A DNA stretch of 14,914 nucleotides from CAKUIA01 sp044433115. Lineage in GTDB: Bacteria; Verrucomicrobiota; Verrucomicrobiia; Opitutales; Intestinicryptomonadaceae. Position 1 is the stretch's first letter, and each line of letters starts with the position of its first letter. A program made the translations under genes and the position numbers. Where the stretch lies: positions 1-14,914 of the forward strand of contig JAWXTY010000034.1 in assembly GCA_044433115.1 (NCBI GenBank), read 5' to 3'. This document shows positions 7,835 through 14,840 of this stretch, in pieces. The notes below the pieces were generated by a model, which did no database searches, was not told the origin of the DNA, and worked only from the letters and a program-made list of their open reading frames with translations.

Positions 7835-8259
7835 AATAAGTTTAATTTATCCTCAATTTCAGCAAGAGCTTGGGCAGTTATAGAGCCTGAGTCTTTGTCT
7901 TTGTTAGGAATGTCCTTTGCAGTACTAAGTAATTTTTGAACTACGCCAGCAAGAGTATTTAAATTAGTAGGGCTAATTTCATCTTTATCTACTCTACAAA
8001 AATAGTCAAAGATAGCCTCCCAAATTAGATTTATAATCATAGAGGATTTTTCCTCCTTTTCACAAGAGGCAACTAAGTCTTGCGAAGCAATTCTCGCCTT
8101 TTTTATATTTTCTATATAGTTGGCAAATAAATCTGAAATGGGCTTTTTTCTTGTAGCCCTTTTCATTGTTGCTTTCTTTGTTGTCGCTTTCTTGACTGTT
8201 GCCTTTTTGATAGTAGCTTTCTTTGTCGCTACTTTCTTTTCTTTAAGTTCAGTACTCAT
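7831..8259 (-). CDS. Probable Mu-like small terminase subunit (gp27 position) with AT-x-KK repeat N-terminus
   Basis: This 142-aa protein sits exactly where the small terminase (DUF3486/gp27) lies in Mu-like phages, between the winged-helix gene and the large terminase, overlapping each by 1-4 nt. Residues 1-39 are strongly basic, with five or six AT-x-KK pentads, resembling bacterial histone H1-like tails. Residues 41-112 look helical (ISDLFANYIENIKKAR; IINLIWEAIFDYFCRV; LNTLAGVVQKLL) and could form the oligomerisation core. I do not see the N-terminal helix-turn-helix typical of gp27, and the basic repeat may replace it for DNA binding. The assignment is mainly by position. The alternative is an unrelated DNA-binding protein. 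Confidence 0.6.
   Translation of the reverse strand: MSTELKEKKVATKKATIKKATVKKATTKKATMKRATRKKPISDLFANYIENIKKARIASQDLVASCEKEEKSSMIINLIWEAIFDYFCRVDKDEISPTNLNTLAGVVQKLLSTAKDIPNKDKDSGSITAQALAEIEDKLNLL
8143..8229 (-). repeat. Pentapeptide AT-x-KK coding repeat (15-bp period)
   Basis: Residues 11-39 of the small terminase candidate are successive units ATKK, ATIKK, ATVKK, ATTKK, ATMKR, ATRKK. The DNA is a degenerate 15-bp tandem repeat rather than an exact one, which suggests older duplication or selection on the protein. Such lysine-rich pentads recall histone H1/Hc-type tails and suggest non-specific DNA binding. Confidence 0.8.
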
Positions 8260-8522
8260 TAGAAGCCCCTTTGTTCGAGATATTCCATTGCAACTAAACT
8301 TAGGCTATAGCGAAGGTCGCCTTGAGAAATTTCTTCTCTTTTAGCAAGGACAAAGCCTTTCTTTTCAAGATAGTCTAGGTGCTTTAATAGCTGAGTTTCA
8401 TCTATATCAAATCCAGCTAGTTTCAATCCACACAATATAGTTTTCATAGATATTGCAATGGGGCTTGCTGCCTGTAGTTGTAATAATATTGCAGTTCTTA
8501 GTAGTAATTTTAATTCTTTCAT
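8259..8522 (-). CDS. Small winged-helix phage protein (gp26 position, VpaChn25_0724-like)
   Basis: This 87-aa protein has a helix (4-18), a second and third helix of helix-turn-helix type (25-36, 42-55: ETQLLKHLDYLEKKGF), and then a likely beta-wing (57-74) ending in LSLVAMEYLEQRGF, which resembles the L-T-x-x-G-x-x closing segment of winged-helix folds. Small proteins of this type precede the terminase genes in Mu-like phages. Its stop overlaps the next start as TAATG. It begins 5 bp after the DUF2730-like gene. The exact role is unknown; DNA recognition during packaging or late regulation are possibilities. Confidence 0.65.
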   Translation of the reverse strand: MKELKLLLRTAILLQLQAASPIAISMKTILCGLKLAGFDIDETQLLKHLDYLEKKGFVLAKREEISQGDLRYSLSLVAMEYLEQRGF

Positions 8523-8527
8523 TTATT

Positions 8528-8926
8528 TTAGTGTTTAGCGATGAACTTGTCTACCTTTATAGAGATTTCGTTCACACGTTGGGTTATAGTTGTTGTATGT
8601 GCGATAAGCGAACTTATGTCTTGGGCGTTCTTAGAGATTAGGTCTCTGGTTTTGCCAAGACCTATTAGATATTGTTTTAGCATTTGCCTGCTGTCGTCTC
8701 TAATTTCAGAACGTAGAGTTCTAAGTTCCTGCTCAGACTCGCAAATTATACGCATAAGTTCATTGCGAACCTTATCCATTTGTGCGTATGTTACATAGGT
8801 TAGTTTAGGGTCAGGGTTTTCTTTTTGAATATCTTTAATTTTCAATATGAGGTAATAAGTAGCCATCAAGGCTGTTATTGCACTTAAGCCCAAACCCAAT
8901 AATTCAGGAGAGTCAATATTCATCAT
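8528..8926 (-). CDS. DUF2730/Mu gp25-like membrane-anchored coiled-coil protein
   Basis: This 132-aa protein has one N-terminal transmembrane segment (about residues 9-30). A short linker with TYAQMDKVRNEL (47-58) and a long predicted coiled coil (about 50-130) rich in Glu, Arg, Ile and Leu heptads follow. This is the layout of the DUF2730 family encoded just upstream of the packaging genes in Mu-like phages, whose function is unknown. It is the first gene of the four-gene block. Two adjacent ATGs (8926 and 8923) are possible starts, and no Shine-Dalgarno is evident. Confidence 0.65.
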   Translation of the reverse strand: MMNIDSPELLGLGLSAITALMATYYLILKIKDIQKENPDPKLTYVTYAQMDKVRNELMRIICESEQELRTLRSEIRDDSRQMLKQYLIGLGKTRDLISKNAQDISSLIAHTTTITQRVNEISIKVDKFIAKH

Positions 8927-8963
8927 TGCATTCTATATCATTTTTAAAAAACACGCAACTTAT

Positions 8964-9059
8964 CGTTTGAACTGTTGGCAAAAATGGCATCGTTTGAATG
9001 AGGAGCATATAAAAAGGCAACTTACATAAAGTTTTGAGAACAGTTGAACGCTTTTTTTT
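8964..9059 (+). ncRNA. Speculative small RNA: long-range stem followed by T8
   Basis: CGTTTGAACTGTT (8964-8976) pairs with AACAGTTGAACG (9039-9050) with one bulge, and then a run of eight T follows (9052-9059). Inside is a smaller hairpin, AACTT/AAGTT (9019-9023, 9029-9033). The layout fits a roughly 95-nt structured transcript ending at an intrinsic terminator. I see no clear promoter, and no known RNA family is recognised. It may equally be part of a dispersed repeat. Confidence 0.2.
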
Positions 9060-9091
9060 GGGGGGGGCTTAGTTCCCGCCCCCAAGCCCCC
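9060..9091. repeat. GC-rich hairpin after a T8-G8 homopolymer junction
   Basis: Eight T (9052-9059) run directly into eight G (9060-9067). GGGGGCTT (9063-9070) and AAGCCCCC (9084-9091) are exact reverse complements around a C-rich 13-nt loop. The - strand has three close runs of three or more G, so non-B structure is possible. A T8-G4 junction also follows the first copy of the repeat at the window's right end (14794-14805), hinting at a related family of intergenic elements. Confidence 0.55.
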
Positions 9092-9203
9092 TGAAAGGAA
9101 GGCGAAGCCCTCTACGAGTTCTTTGCTTTGAGATATTTGTTGATTAGAGTGTTTTCTTAGCTTTTTCAAAAAGTGATTTTTAGAAATTCGCCTTAAATGC
9201 TAG

Positions 9204-9231
9204 TTGACAAGAGATATTTTTTTAAGATAAT
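9204..9231 (+). promoter_or_regulatory. Sigma-70-type promoter for the epimerase-like gene
   Basis: A perfect TTGACA (9204-9209) and GATAAT (9226-9231) are separated by 16 bp. Transcription would start near 9238, only a few nt before the ATG at 9242, implying a leaderless or very short-leader mRNA. This also argues against the in-frame ATG at 9197, which lies upstream of the promoter. Confidence 0.6.
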
Positions 9232-9241
9232 GTTTATTTAT

Positions 9242-10054
9242 ATGAAAAATTTTAAGAAAATACTAAAAACATTAATACTTGCAACTCTTGCTACTGTTAC
9301 TTTTGGGCTAAATGCAGCTCCAAAAATTGCAATAAGCACTTATCCTTGGAAGAAGAATACTTTTAGCAAAATGCTAAATGATATTAAAGATAGCGATGTT
9401 GAAGGTATATTCGCTTTTCAAAACATAAAAATTGGAGGCGAGGGTGCAAATGCTGAAACTAACTTTAGTTATAAAATGTCTGAAGCTGCCCAAAAAGAGC
9501 TTCAAGCTATGCTTGATAAATACAACAAGAAGATTAAGGGAATTGGACACGTAAAACTTACAAACCCAAGTCAAATTGAAGATATGTTTAAGTTCTGCAA
9601 AAAAATGGGTATAGAAGTTATGACTATAGAAGCCCCTCTTGAAGTTCTTAAAATTTACGACGAAATGGCTATTAAATATGGCATAGATGGAGGACTTTAT
9701 AATCACCCTCAAAACACTGCTCCTTACCAAACTTCAGCTAAGGCTTTAGAGGGAATAAAAGATTTAAAGAAAATTAAGGTATTTCCAGATACAGGTCAAT
9801 ATGGCAGAGCTAAAATAGACATAATTAAATCCCTAAATGAAATTACGCCAAAAAACGTAATTGCAGTTAGTCTCCAAGACTTAGATGCAAAGGGTGGCTG
9901 TGAAGAATTTGGCAAAGGCAAACTCCCTCTAAAAGATTTTGTAAGTACACTAAATAAGGCAGGCTTTGATGGCTATTATATAGTTATGTTTGCATCACTA
10001 CCTCAAGCAGCAAAAGTTTTGCCATCAGTGGAATACCTAAAAAGCATAAAATAA
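9242..10054 (+). CDS. Exported TIM-barrel protein, sugar phosphate isomerase/epimerase-like
   Basis: This protein of the AP-endonuclease-2/xylose isomerase-like fold probably acts on a sugar in the periplasm. From M(9242) residues 1-25 form a clear signal peptide (KNFKK, hydrophobic core, LNA before APKIAIS). Family landmarks are TIEAP (E130), YNHPQN (H155), FPDTG (D183), SLQD (D213), GKGKLPLKDF and GFDGYYIVMF. Several usual metal/catalytic positions differ from what I know of the family: DTGH is DTGQ, HLKD is SLQD and the terminal iEYE is IVMF. The enzyme may be altered or inactive. The frame stays open to an ATG at 9197, but that start would bury the signal peptide and precede the promoter. 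It lies 38 bp before gatC with no terminator, so the two may be co-transcribed. Confidence 0.75.
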   Translation: MKNFKKILKTLILATLATVTFGLNAAPKIAISTYPWKKNTFSKMLNDIKDSDVEGIFAFQNIKIGGEGANAETNFSYKMSEAAQKELQAMLDKYNKKIKGIGHVKLTNPSQIEDMFKFCKKMGIEVMTIEAPLEVLKIYDEMAIKYGIDGGLYNHPQNTAPYQTSAKALEGIKDLKKIKVFPDTGQYGRAKIDIIKSLNEITPKNVIAVSLQDLDAKGGCEEFGKGKLPLKDFVSTLNKAGFDGYYIVMFASLPQAAKVLPSVEYLKSIK

Positions 10055-10092
10055 TGCTTGAAAGATAAGTCATAAAAGGAAATTATATAATA

Positions 10093-10395
10093 ATGAGTGA
10101 AAATAACGCACCAACATTGGATATAGATTACGTAGCTAAGTTAGCGAGAATAGAATTAACGCAAGCCCAAAAAGATAAGCTTTCTGGGCAGTTGAGCCAA
10201 ATTTTGGGATATTTTGACAAATTGGCACAAGTGGATATTACTGACGTAAAGGCTTCTGCTCACGCCCACGAGATGTATAATGTGTGGCGTAAAGATGAGT
10301 GTTCAGCTACCTTATCTGTAGACGAAGTGCTTATGAATGCCCCAGCAAATAGGGACTCACAAATAATAGTTCCTAAGGTAGTTGACGACGCTTAA
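10093..10395 (+). CDS. gatC: Glutamyl-tRNA(Gln)/aspartyl-tRNA(Asn) amidotransferase subunit C
   Basis: This is the small stabilising subunit that wraps around GatA and GatB in the amidotransferase converting mischarged Glu-tRNA(Gln) (or Asp-tRNA(Asn)) to the correct aminoacyl-tRNA. Recognisable features are VAKLARIELT (14-23), the helix with QLSQILGYFDKLAQVDITDV, and the C-terminal tail with WRKDE and the extended NAPANRDSQIIVPKVV. Its 100 aa are typical. AGGA at 10077-10080, 12 nt upstream, is a weak ribosome binding site. It is the first gene of the conserved gatC-gatA-gatB order. Confidence 0.95.
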   Translation: MSENNAPTLDIDYVAKLARIELTQAQKDKLSGQLSQILGYFDKLAQVDITDVKASAHAHEMYNVWRKDECSATLSVDEVLMNAPANRDSQIIVPKVVDDA

Positions 10396-10426
10396 TAGCC
10401 CTAAGTTATAAAAATTTCTAAATCAA

Positions 10427-11896
10427 ATGAACGATAAACTTTATTTAAAATCTATTTCTGAACTCTCGTCTATGCTTGAGTCAAAGGAAATATCTTCACA
10501 AGAATTAACTCAGTCTGTAATAGATAGAACTACAGCTATAGACGACAAACTCGAAGCGTATCTAAGCTATAATGCAGAATATGCTATGAGCTGTGCGAAA
10601 GCCTCTGACGAAAGGCGTGCAAAGGGCGAAAGTCTTGGCTCTTTAGATGGCATACCTGTATCTATTAAAGACAATATCGCAGATACAAATCAGCCTTTGA
10701 CTTGTGCTAGTAAGATGCTAGAAAACTATGTATCACCTTATAGTGCAACTGTTATAGATAACATTAAGGCTAAGGGTGCTGTAATTTGGGGTAGGCTAAA
10801 TATGGACGAGTTTGCAATGGGATCTTCTTGCGAAAACTCTGCATTTAAAAAGACTAAAAACCCTTACGACCTAGAGCGTATCCCTGGAGGTAGCAGTGGT
10901 GGCTGTGCAGCTTCAGTTGCTTCTGGCGAAACTATTTGTGCATTGGGCAGCGACACAGGTGGCTCTATTAGACAACCAGCGTCTCACTGTAATGTAGTTG
11001 GGCTAAAGCCTACTTATGGGCTAGTTAGCAGATATGGCTTGGCAGCCTTTGCGTCGTCTTTAGACCAAATTGGAACTTTTTCAAGAAATGTAGAAGACTC
11101 TGCAATCCTCTTAGAAGCAATCGCCTCTTACGACAAGCTAGACTCAACTAGCGTAAAGACACAAATTCCTAACTACCAATCTCTATTAAAGGGCGACTCT
11201 CTAAAGGGTAAGAAAATTGGTATACCAAAGGAATATTTCATAGATGGCATCGACCCTGAAGTTATGGCTATAGTTAAAAAGTCTATAGCTCACTGCGAAG
11301 AACAAGGTGCTGAGTTGGTGGAAATATCTCTACCTCACACTGAATTGGCAATTGCTGTATATTATATATTAGCAACTGCAGAAGCCTCTTCAAACTTGTC
11401 AAGATACGATGGCATACGCTACACTCATAGATCTAATAACGCAAAGGACATAGTTGATTTATACTACAAGAGTCGTGCTGAAGGTTTTGGCGAAGAAGTT
11501 ATCAGACGTATAATTTTAGGTACATTCGTATTAAGTAGTGGCTACTACGACGCATATTATCATAGAGCTCAAAAAGTTAGAACTTTAATTAGACAAGACT
11601 TCGAAAAGGCTTTCCAAAATGTAGACGCAATCATAACTCCAGTTAGCCCTTGTGCTGCATTCAAAGTTGGCGAAAAGACAGCAGACCCTATGTCTATGTA
11701 CCTAAGCGACATATTTACTATTAACGTAAATTTAGCAGGTCTTGGTGCATTATCTGTACCTTGTGGATTTACATCTAATAAGTTGCCAGTTGGTTTACAT
11801 ATAATAACAAAGGCTTTCGACGAAGCAAATCTATTGAATATCGCATATTCATTTGAGCAAAGCCTAAACTTAAAACAAGAAAATTTAGCTATCTAA
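10427..11896 (+). CDS. gatA: Glutamyl-tRNA(Gln) amidotransferase subunit A (amidase)
   Basis: This is the glutaminase subunit that releases ammonia from glutamine and channels it to GatB. The amidase-signature triad is intact: K81 in VSIKDN, cis-Ser S156 in PGGSSGG and nucleophile S180 in DTGGSIRQPA. LKPTYGLVSRYGLAAFASSLDQIG (193-216) is typical of GatA rather than other amidases. The 489-aa length is normal. It begins 31 bp after gatC with no evident Shine-Dalgarno and ends 6 bp before gatB. Confidence 0.97.
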   Translation: MNDKLYLKSISELSSMLESKEISSQELTQSVIDRTTAIDDKLEAYLSYNAEYAMSCAKASDERRAKGESLGSLDGIPVSIKDNIADTNQPLTCASKMLENYVSPYSATVIDNIKAKGAVIWGRLNMDEFAMGSSCENSAFKKTKNPYDLERIPGGSSGGCAASVASGETICALGSDTGGSIRQPASHCNVVGLKPTYGLVSRYGLAAFASSLDQIGTFSRNVEDSAILLEAIASYDKLDSTSVKTQIPNYQSLLKGDSLKGKKIGIPKEYFIDGIDPEVMAIVKKSIAHCEEQGAELVEISLPHTELAIAVYYILATAEASSNLSRYDGIRYTHRSNNAKDIVDLYYKSRAEGFGEEVIRRIILGTFVLSSGYYDAYYHRAQKVRTLIRQDFEKAFQNVDAIITPVSPCAAFKVGEKTADPMSMYLSDIFTINVNLAGLGALSVPCGFTSNKLPVGLHIITKAFDEANLLNIAYSFEQSLNLKQENLAI

Positions 11897-11902
11897 AATA
11901 TT

Positions 11903-13357
11903 ATGGAATTTGAAGTAGTAATAGGGCTTGAAGTACACGTTCAGCTAAAAACTAATAGCAAGATGTTCACATCTGCTCCTTATAAATTCGGGCAAGAGCC
12001 TAATACGCTTACAGACCCTGTGGTCTTGGCTCTCCCTGGTGTATTGCCAGTGTTGAACTTCGAGGCTATACGCAAGTCTATTAAGACTGGTATGCTCTTA
12101 GGTTGCAATATACCTGAGATTACTAAGTGGGACAGAAAAAATTACTTTTACCCAGATAGCCCAAAGAATTATCAACTATCTCAGTTCGACGAACCTTTGT
12201 GCCTAAATGGTACAGTTGAAATTGAACTTAAAGATGGACAAGAATACTCTTATAGAAAAGTTCTACTAACTAGAATACACTTAGAAGAAGACGTAGGCAA
12301 GCTCACTCACTGTGCCCACGACTCTCTAGTAGACTATAATAGAGCAGGAACTCCCCTAATCGAAATCGTTACAGAACCTGATATGTACAGTGCCGACGAA
12401 GCTTTTGCTTTCTTGACAGCCCTAAGAAATATTTTGGTATTTGCAGGTATCTCTGGTTGCGATATGGAAAAGGGTCAAATGCGTTGCGACGCAAATATTT
12501 CTATACGTCCTGTAGGCGAAACTACTCTTGGAACTAAGGTAGAACTTAAGAATTTAAACTCTATAAGTGGCGTAAAAGCTGGTATAGAATACGAGATCAA
12601 GAGACAAATTAAGTGTAAGAAAACTGGCGAGAAAATCATTCAAGAAACTAGAAGATGGGACGCCGACTTGGAAGTGAGCCAATCTATGCGTGGCAAAGAG
12701 GACTCTCACGACTATAGATACTTCCCAGAACCTGATTTATTGCCTGTAAAGGTATCTCAAGAATTGAGAGACGAAATCGCTAAGGAAATGGTAGAACTAC
12801 CTTTTGATAGACAAAGACGCTATGCTAAGGATTATGCTTTGGCTCACTCAATTACTTCAGTGCTTTGTAACGATAGAGCTTTAACTGAATATTTTGAAAC
12901 AGCTCTTAGCCTAAATGCAAAAGACCCTAAGGCAATTGCTAATTTGTTGATAAACGACTTGTTGCGTGAAATATCTTCAGCTAATCAAGAAGCCGAAGAA
13001 GAAGTTAGCCTAGCTAATACTAATATGACACCTGCAAATATGGTTGAGCTAATTAATATAATTCAAGAGGGAACTATCTCTAAGCAAATCGCTAAGGAAG
13101 TTTTTGTAGACTGCTTTAAGACTGGCAAAAGCCCAAGGGATATTGTTAAGGATAAGGGACTTTCTCAAAATAGCGATACTGGCGAGATTGAAACTTTCTG
13201 CAAGGAAGCAATAGCAGGAAACGCAAAGGCTGTGGCTCAGTATAAGGAAGGTAACGAAAAGGCTCTTAATGCACTAATTGGACCTGTAATGAAGTTATCT
13301 AAGGGCAAGGCTAACCCTGCAATTCTATTAGAAACTCTAAAGAAACTCTTGGCTTAA
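11903..13357 (+). CDS. gatB: Aspartyl/glutamyl-tRNA amidotransferase subunit B
   Basis: This is the kinase/transamidase subunit that phosphorylates the mischarged amino acid on the tRNA and amidates it with GatA-derived ammonia. The N-terminal signature is GLEVHVQL (8-15; metal/active-site E10 and H12). DRKNYFYPDSPKNYQLSQ (77-94), LIEIVTEPD (152-160), RCDANISIRP (194-203) and DSHDYRYFPEPDL (267-279) are hallmark motifs. The helical/YqeY-like tail ends in IGPVMKLSKGKANP (about 460-473), used for tRNA binding. The 484 aa are a full length. It is separated from gatA by 6 bp and from the next gene by a single base, so all appear to be one operon. Confidence 0.97.
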   Translation: MEFEVVIGLEVHVQLKTNSKMFTSAPYKFGQEPNTLTDPVVLALPGVLPVLNFEAIRKSIKTGMLLGCNIPEITKWDRKNYFYPDSPKNYQLSQFDEPLCLNGTVEIELKDGQEYSYRKVLLTRIHLEEDVGKLTHCAHDSLVDYNRAGTPLIEIVTEPDMYSADEAFAFLTALRNILVFAGISGCDMEKGQMRCDANISIRPVGETTLGTKVELKNLNSISGVKAGIEYEIKRQIKCKKTGEKIIQETRRWDADLEVSQSMRGKEDSHDYRYFPEPDLLPVKVSQELRDEIAKEMVELPFDRQRRYAKDYALAHSITSVLCNDRALTEYFETALSLNAKDPKAIANLLINDLLREISSANQEAEEEVSLANTNMTPANMVELINIIQEGTISKQIAKEVFVDCFKTGKSPRDIVKDKGLSQNSDTGEIETFCKEAIAGNAKAVAQYKEGNEKALNALIGPVMKLSKGKANPAILLETLKKLLA

Positions 13358-13358
13358 T

Positions 13359-14606
13359 ATGACTTCAACTCTATTGTTTAGTATAGTTATAGGGCTAATT
13401 TTTGCAAAGACTGCAATAACTGTAATCTTGGATTTATTGAATATGAAGAGCGTGCTTGCAAATAGGCACGCAATTCCTAGTGCATATAAATCTATGATTG
13501 ACGAGGAAACTTATGCAAAGAGCGTTGCTTATACCTTAGATAAAATCAAATTTTCTATAGTAGAAACGCTATATAGCTCTGTGGTTTTGCTTGCCGTGCT
13601 ATACTTTGAATTGTTCCCTAAAGTGTTTTACCTTGTAGAGAGCCTAACTGGTACAAATGTATTTGCACAATCCTTGGCAATTATAATTACCTTTATAGTA
13701 TTTTCTATATTTAGCGAACCTTTTGAATACTATAATCAATTTAAGCTAGAAGAGAAACACGGCTTTAATAAGAGTACCCTAAAGTTGTGGATTAGCGATA
13801 AGGTTAAAGGACTTATATTATCTTTAATCTTGGGCGTGCCTTTGTTGAGCCTAATTTTATATTTCTTTAGCTCGTTTGAAAACACTTGGTGGATATACTG
13901 CTTTGGTGCTATAGTTGCATTCCAACTATTGATGCTTATGATATACCCTAAGCTTATATTGCCTATGTTTAATAAGTTAGAGCCACTGAAAGATGGGTCG
14001 CTAAAGGACAGGATATTTGCATTGGCGAAGAAGTGTAAGTTTGGTGCGAAGGAAATACAAGTGATGGACGGAAGTAAGAGAAGCTCACACTCGAATGCCT
14101 TTTTTACTGGCTTTGGCAAATATAAGAGGGTTATATTCTATGACACTATTCTCGAACAACTCAATGAAGACGAGATTGAGGGCGTGCTTGCCCACGAGAT
14201 AGGACACTTTAAGAAGAAGCATATATGGGCAATGATGGCAATGAGCTTTGCTTCGATGTTCCTTGCATTTTATTTAATGAGCTTGTTGGCTCAATGGGAC
14301 TTGTTTTATACTACATTTGGCTTTAAGCCAGACGCATCATTTGCACCAGTGTTAATTTTGTTTAGCGTATTTAGTGGGTTGCTAACATTTTGGTTTAGCC
14401 CAATATTTACATATTCATCAAGGAGGAACGAATACCAAGCAGATAGTTATTCCAAGGAAGTCTGTGGCACAGCAAAAGGATTGATAAGTGCATTACACAA
14501 ACTACACACAAAGAACCTTGGAAATTTAACCCCCCACAAGATATACAGTGCATTCTACTACTCACACCCTACCCTCCTAGAACGTGAAAACAACCTAAAA
14601 GACTAA
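13359..14606 (+). CDS. M48 family membrane metallopeptidase, Ste24/CAAX protease 1-like
   Basis: This is an integral-membrane zinc endopeptidase, likely of the inner membrane. Hydrophobic segments lie near residues 4-25, 66-90, 101-119, 148-172, 178-198, 289-312 and 328-350. The Ste24-type N-terminal domain contains FKLEEKHGFNKSTLKLWISDKVKG (128-151). The zinc site is HEIGH (H279, E280, H283), with the third ligand E358 in NEYQAD. SHSNAFFTG (243-251) and YSHPTLLER (401-409) are further M48 hallmarks. The 415-aa length matches the family. The start codon follows the gatB stop by one base, so it is the operon's last gene. Its substrates are unknown; bacterial homologues are thought to handle membrane protein quality control rather than prenyl processing. 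Confidence 0.93.
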   Translation: MTSTLLFSIVIGLIFAKTAITVILDLLNMKSVLANRHAIPSAYKSMIDEETYAKSVAYTLDKIKFSIVETLYSSVVLLAVLYFELFPKVFYLVESLTGTNVFAQSLAIIITFIVFSIFSEPFEYYNQFKLEEKHGFNKSTLKLWISDKVKGLILSLILGVPLLSLILYFFSSFENTWWIYCFGAIVAFQLLMLMIYPKLILPMFNKLEPLKDGSLKDRIFALAKKCKFGAKEIQVMDGSKRSSHSNAFFTGFGKYKRVIFYDTILEQLNEDEIEGVLAHEIGHFKKKHIWAMMAMSFASMFLAFYLMSLLAQWDLFYTTFGFKPDASFAPVLILFSVFSGLLTFWFSPIFTYSSRRNEYQADSYSKEVCGTAKGLISALHKLHTKNLGNLTPHKIYSAFYYSHPTLLERENNLKD

Positions 14607-14630
14607 TATCTTAAATACCCCCCTAAACAC

Positions 14631-14671
14631 AAAAAAATAGCTAAGTCGCAAAAAGATTTAGCTATTTTTTT
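14631..14671. terminator. Strong intrinsic terminator after the gat-M48 operon
   Basis: A 14-bp perfect inverted repeat (14631-14644 and 14658-14671) with arms AAAAAAATAGCTAA and TTAGCTATTTTTTT encloses a short loop. A G-T pair and two more pairs can extend the stem inward. The right arm ends in seven T, 25 bp after the M48 stop. Being symmetric, it could also end transcription arriving from the right. Confidence 0.9.
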
Positions 14672-14720
14672 ATATATTAAAGTATCAAAAGCTCTTTTAA
14701 AATAAAGTTCTCAACCCTCT

Positions 14721-14794
14721 CAATCCCAGCCAAAAATTTGCAACGCAAAATTTTCGAAGGGGCGTTAGATTGCCCTTCAGGCGAGTATTTGGAT
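14721..14794. repeat. 74-bp intergenic repeat, copy 1
   Basis: Identical to 14841-14914 except at one base (C at 14755, T at 14875). It contains the small dyad TTTGC/GCAAA and a bulged hairpin GAAGGGGC/GCCCTTC, and is followed by a T8-G4 run. No start codon or long reading frame covers it. It looks like a structured non-coding repeat. Confidence 0.9.
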
Positions 14795-14840
14795 TTTTTT
14801 TGGGGTCGCAACGTATATTAATACCTACCTACACAGGACA

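Larger units (their letters stand above)
6479..8926 (-). mobile_element. Mu-like phage packaging module (prophage remnant or domesticated cassette)
   Basis: Four co-directional, nearly gapless genes appear in the order seen in Mu-like phages: DUF2730/gp25-like, small winged-helix (gp26 position), small terminase (gp27 position), large terminase (gp28-like). In Mu-like genomes portal and head genes follow; here mutA follows 99 bp after the terminase stop. No transposase, regulator, portal, capsid, lysis or tail gene is seen. All four reading frames are open, so the block is not obviously decayed. Element ends cannot be defined from this window. Confidence 0.7.
8927..9241. other. Non-coding divergent region between phage-like block and epimerase-like gene
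   Basis: No supportable gene lies here. Contents: a 10-mer direct repeat ATCGTTTGAA (8962-8971, 8989-8998), a bulged inverted repeat ending at a T8 tract, a T8-G8 junction, a GC-rich hairpin and the promoter of the + strand epimerase-like gene. A weak - strand promoter candidate for the phage block (TTGCGT at 8953-8958, TATAGA at 8932-8937, spacing 15) is present but not convincing. The local base composition around 9060-9110 is much more GC-rich than the rest of the window. Confidence 0.65.

Noticed and set aside
6479..8926. Complete inducible prophage
   Set aside because: No transposase, integrase, regulator, portal, capsid, tail or lysis genes are present in the window, and both flanks lead into ordinary chromosomal genes.
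8960..9169. 69-aa open frame on the - strand
   Set aside because: It crosses the GC-rich hairpin and homopolymer runs, has no ribosome binding site or recognisable domain, and its low-complexity sequence is best explained by the non-coding repeat it covers.
9197..9241. Upstream start of the epimerase-like gene at 9197
   Set aside because: That ATG precedes the TTGACA/GATAAT promoter and would add 15 residues before an otherwise ideal signal peptide. The start at 9242 is preferred.
9374..9730. 118-aa open frame on the - strand inside the epimerase-like gene
   Set aside because: It is fully antisense to a gene with a signal peptide, promoter and family motifs. No independent evidence supports it.
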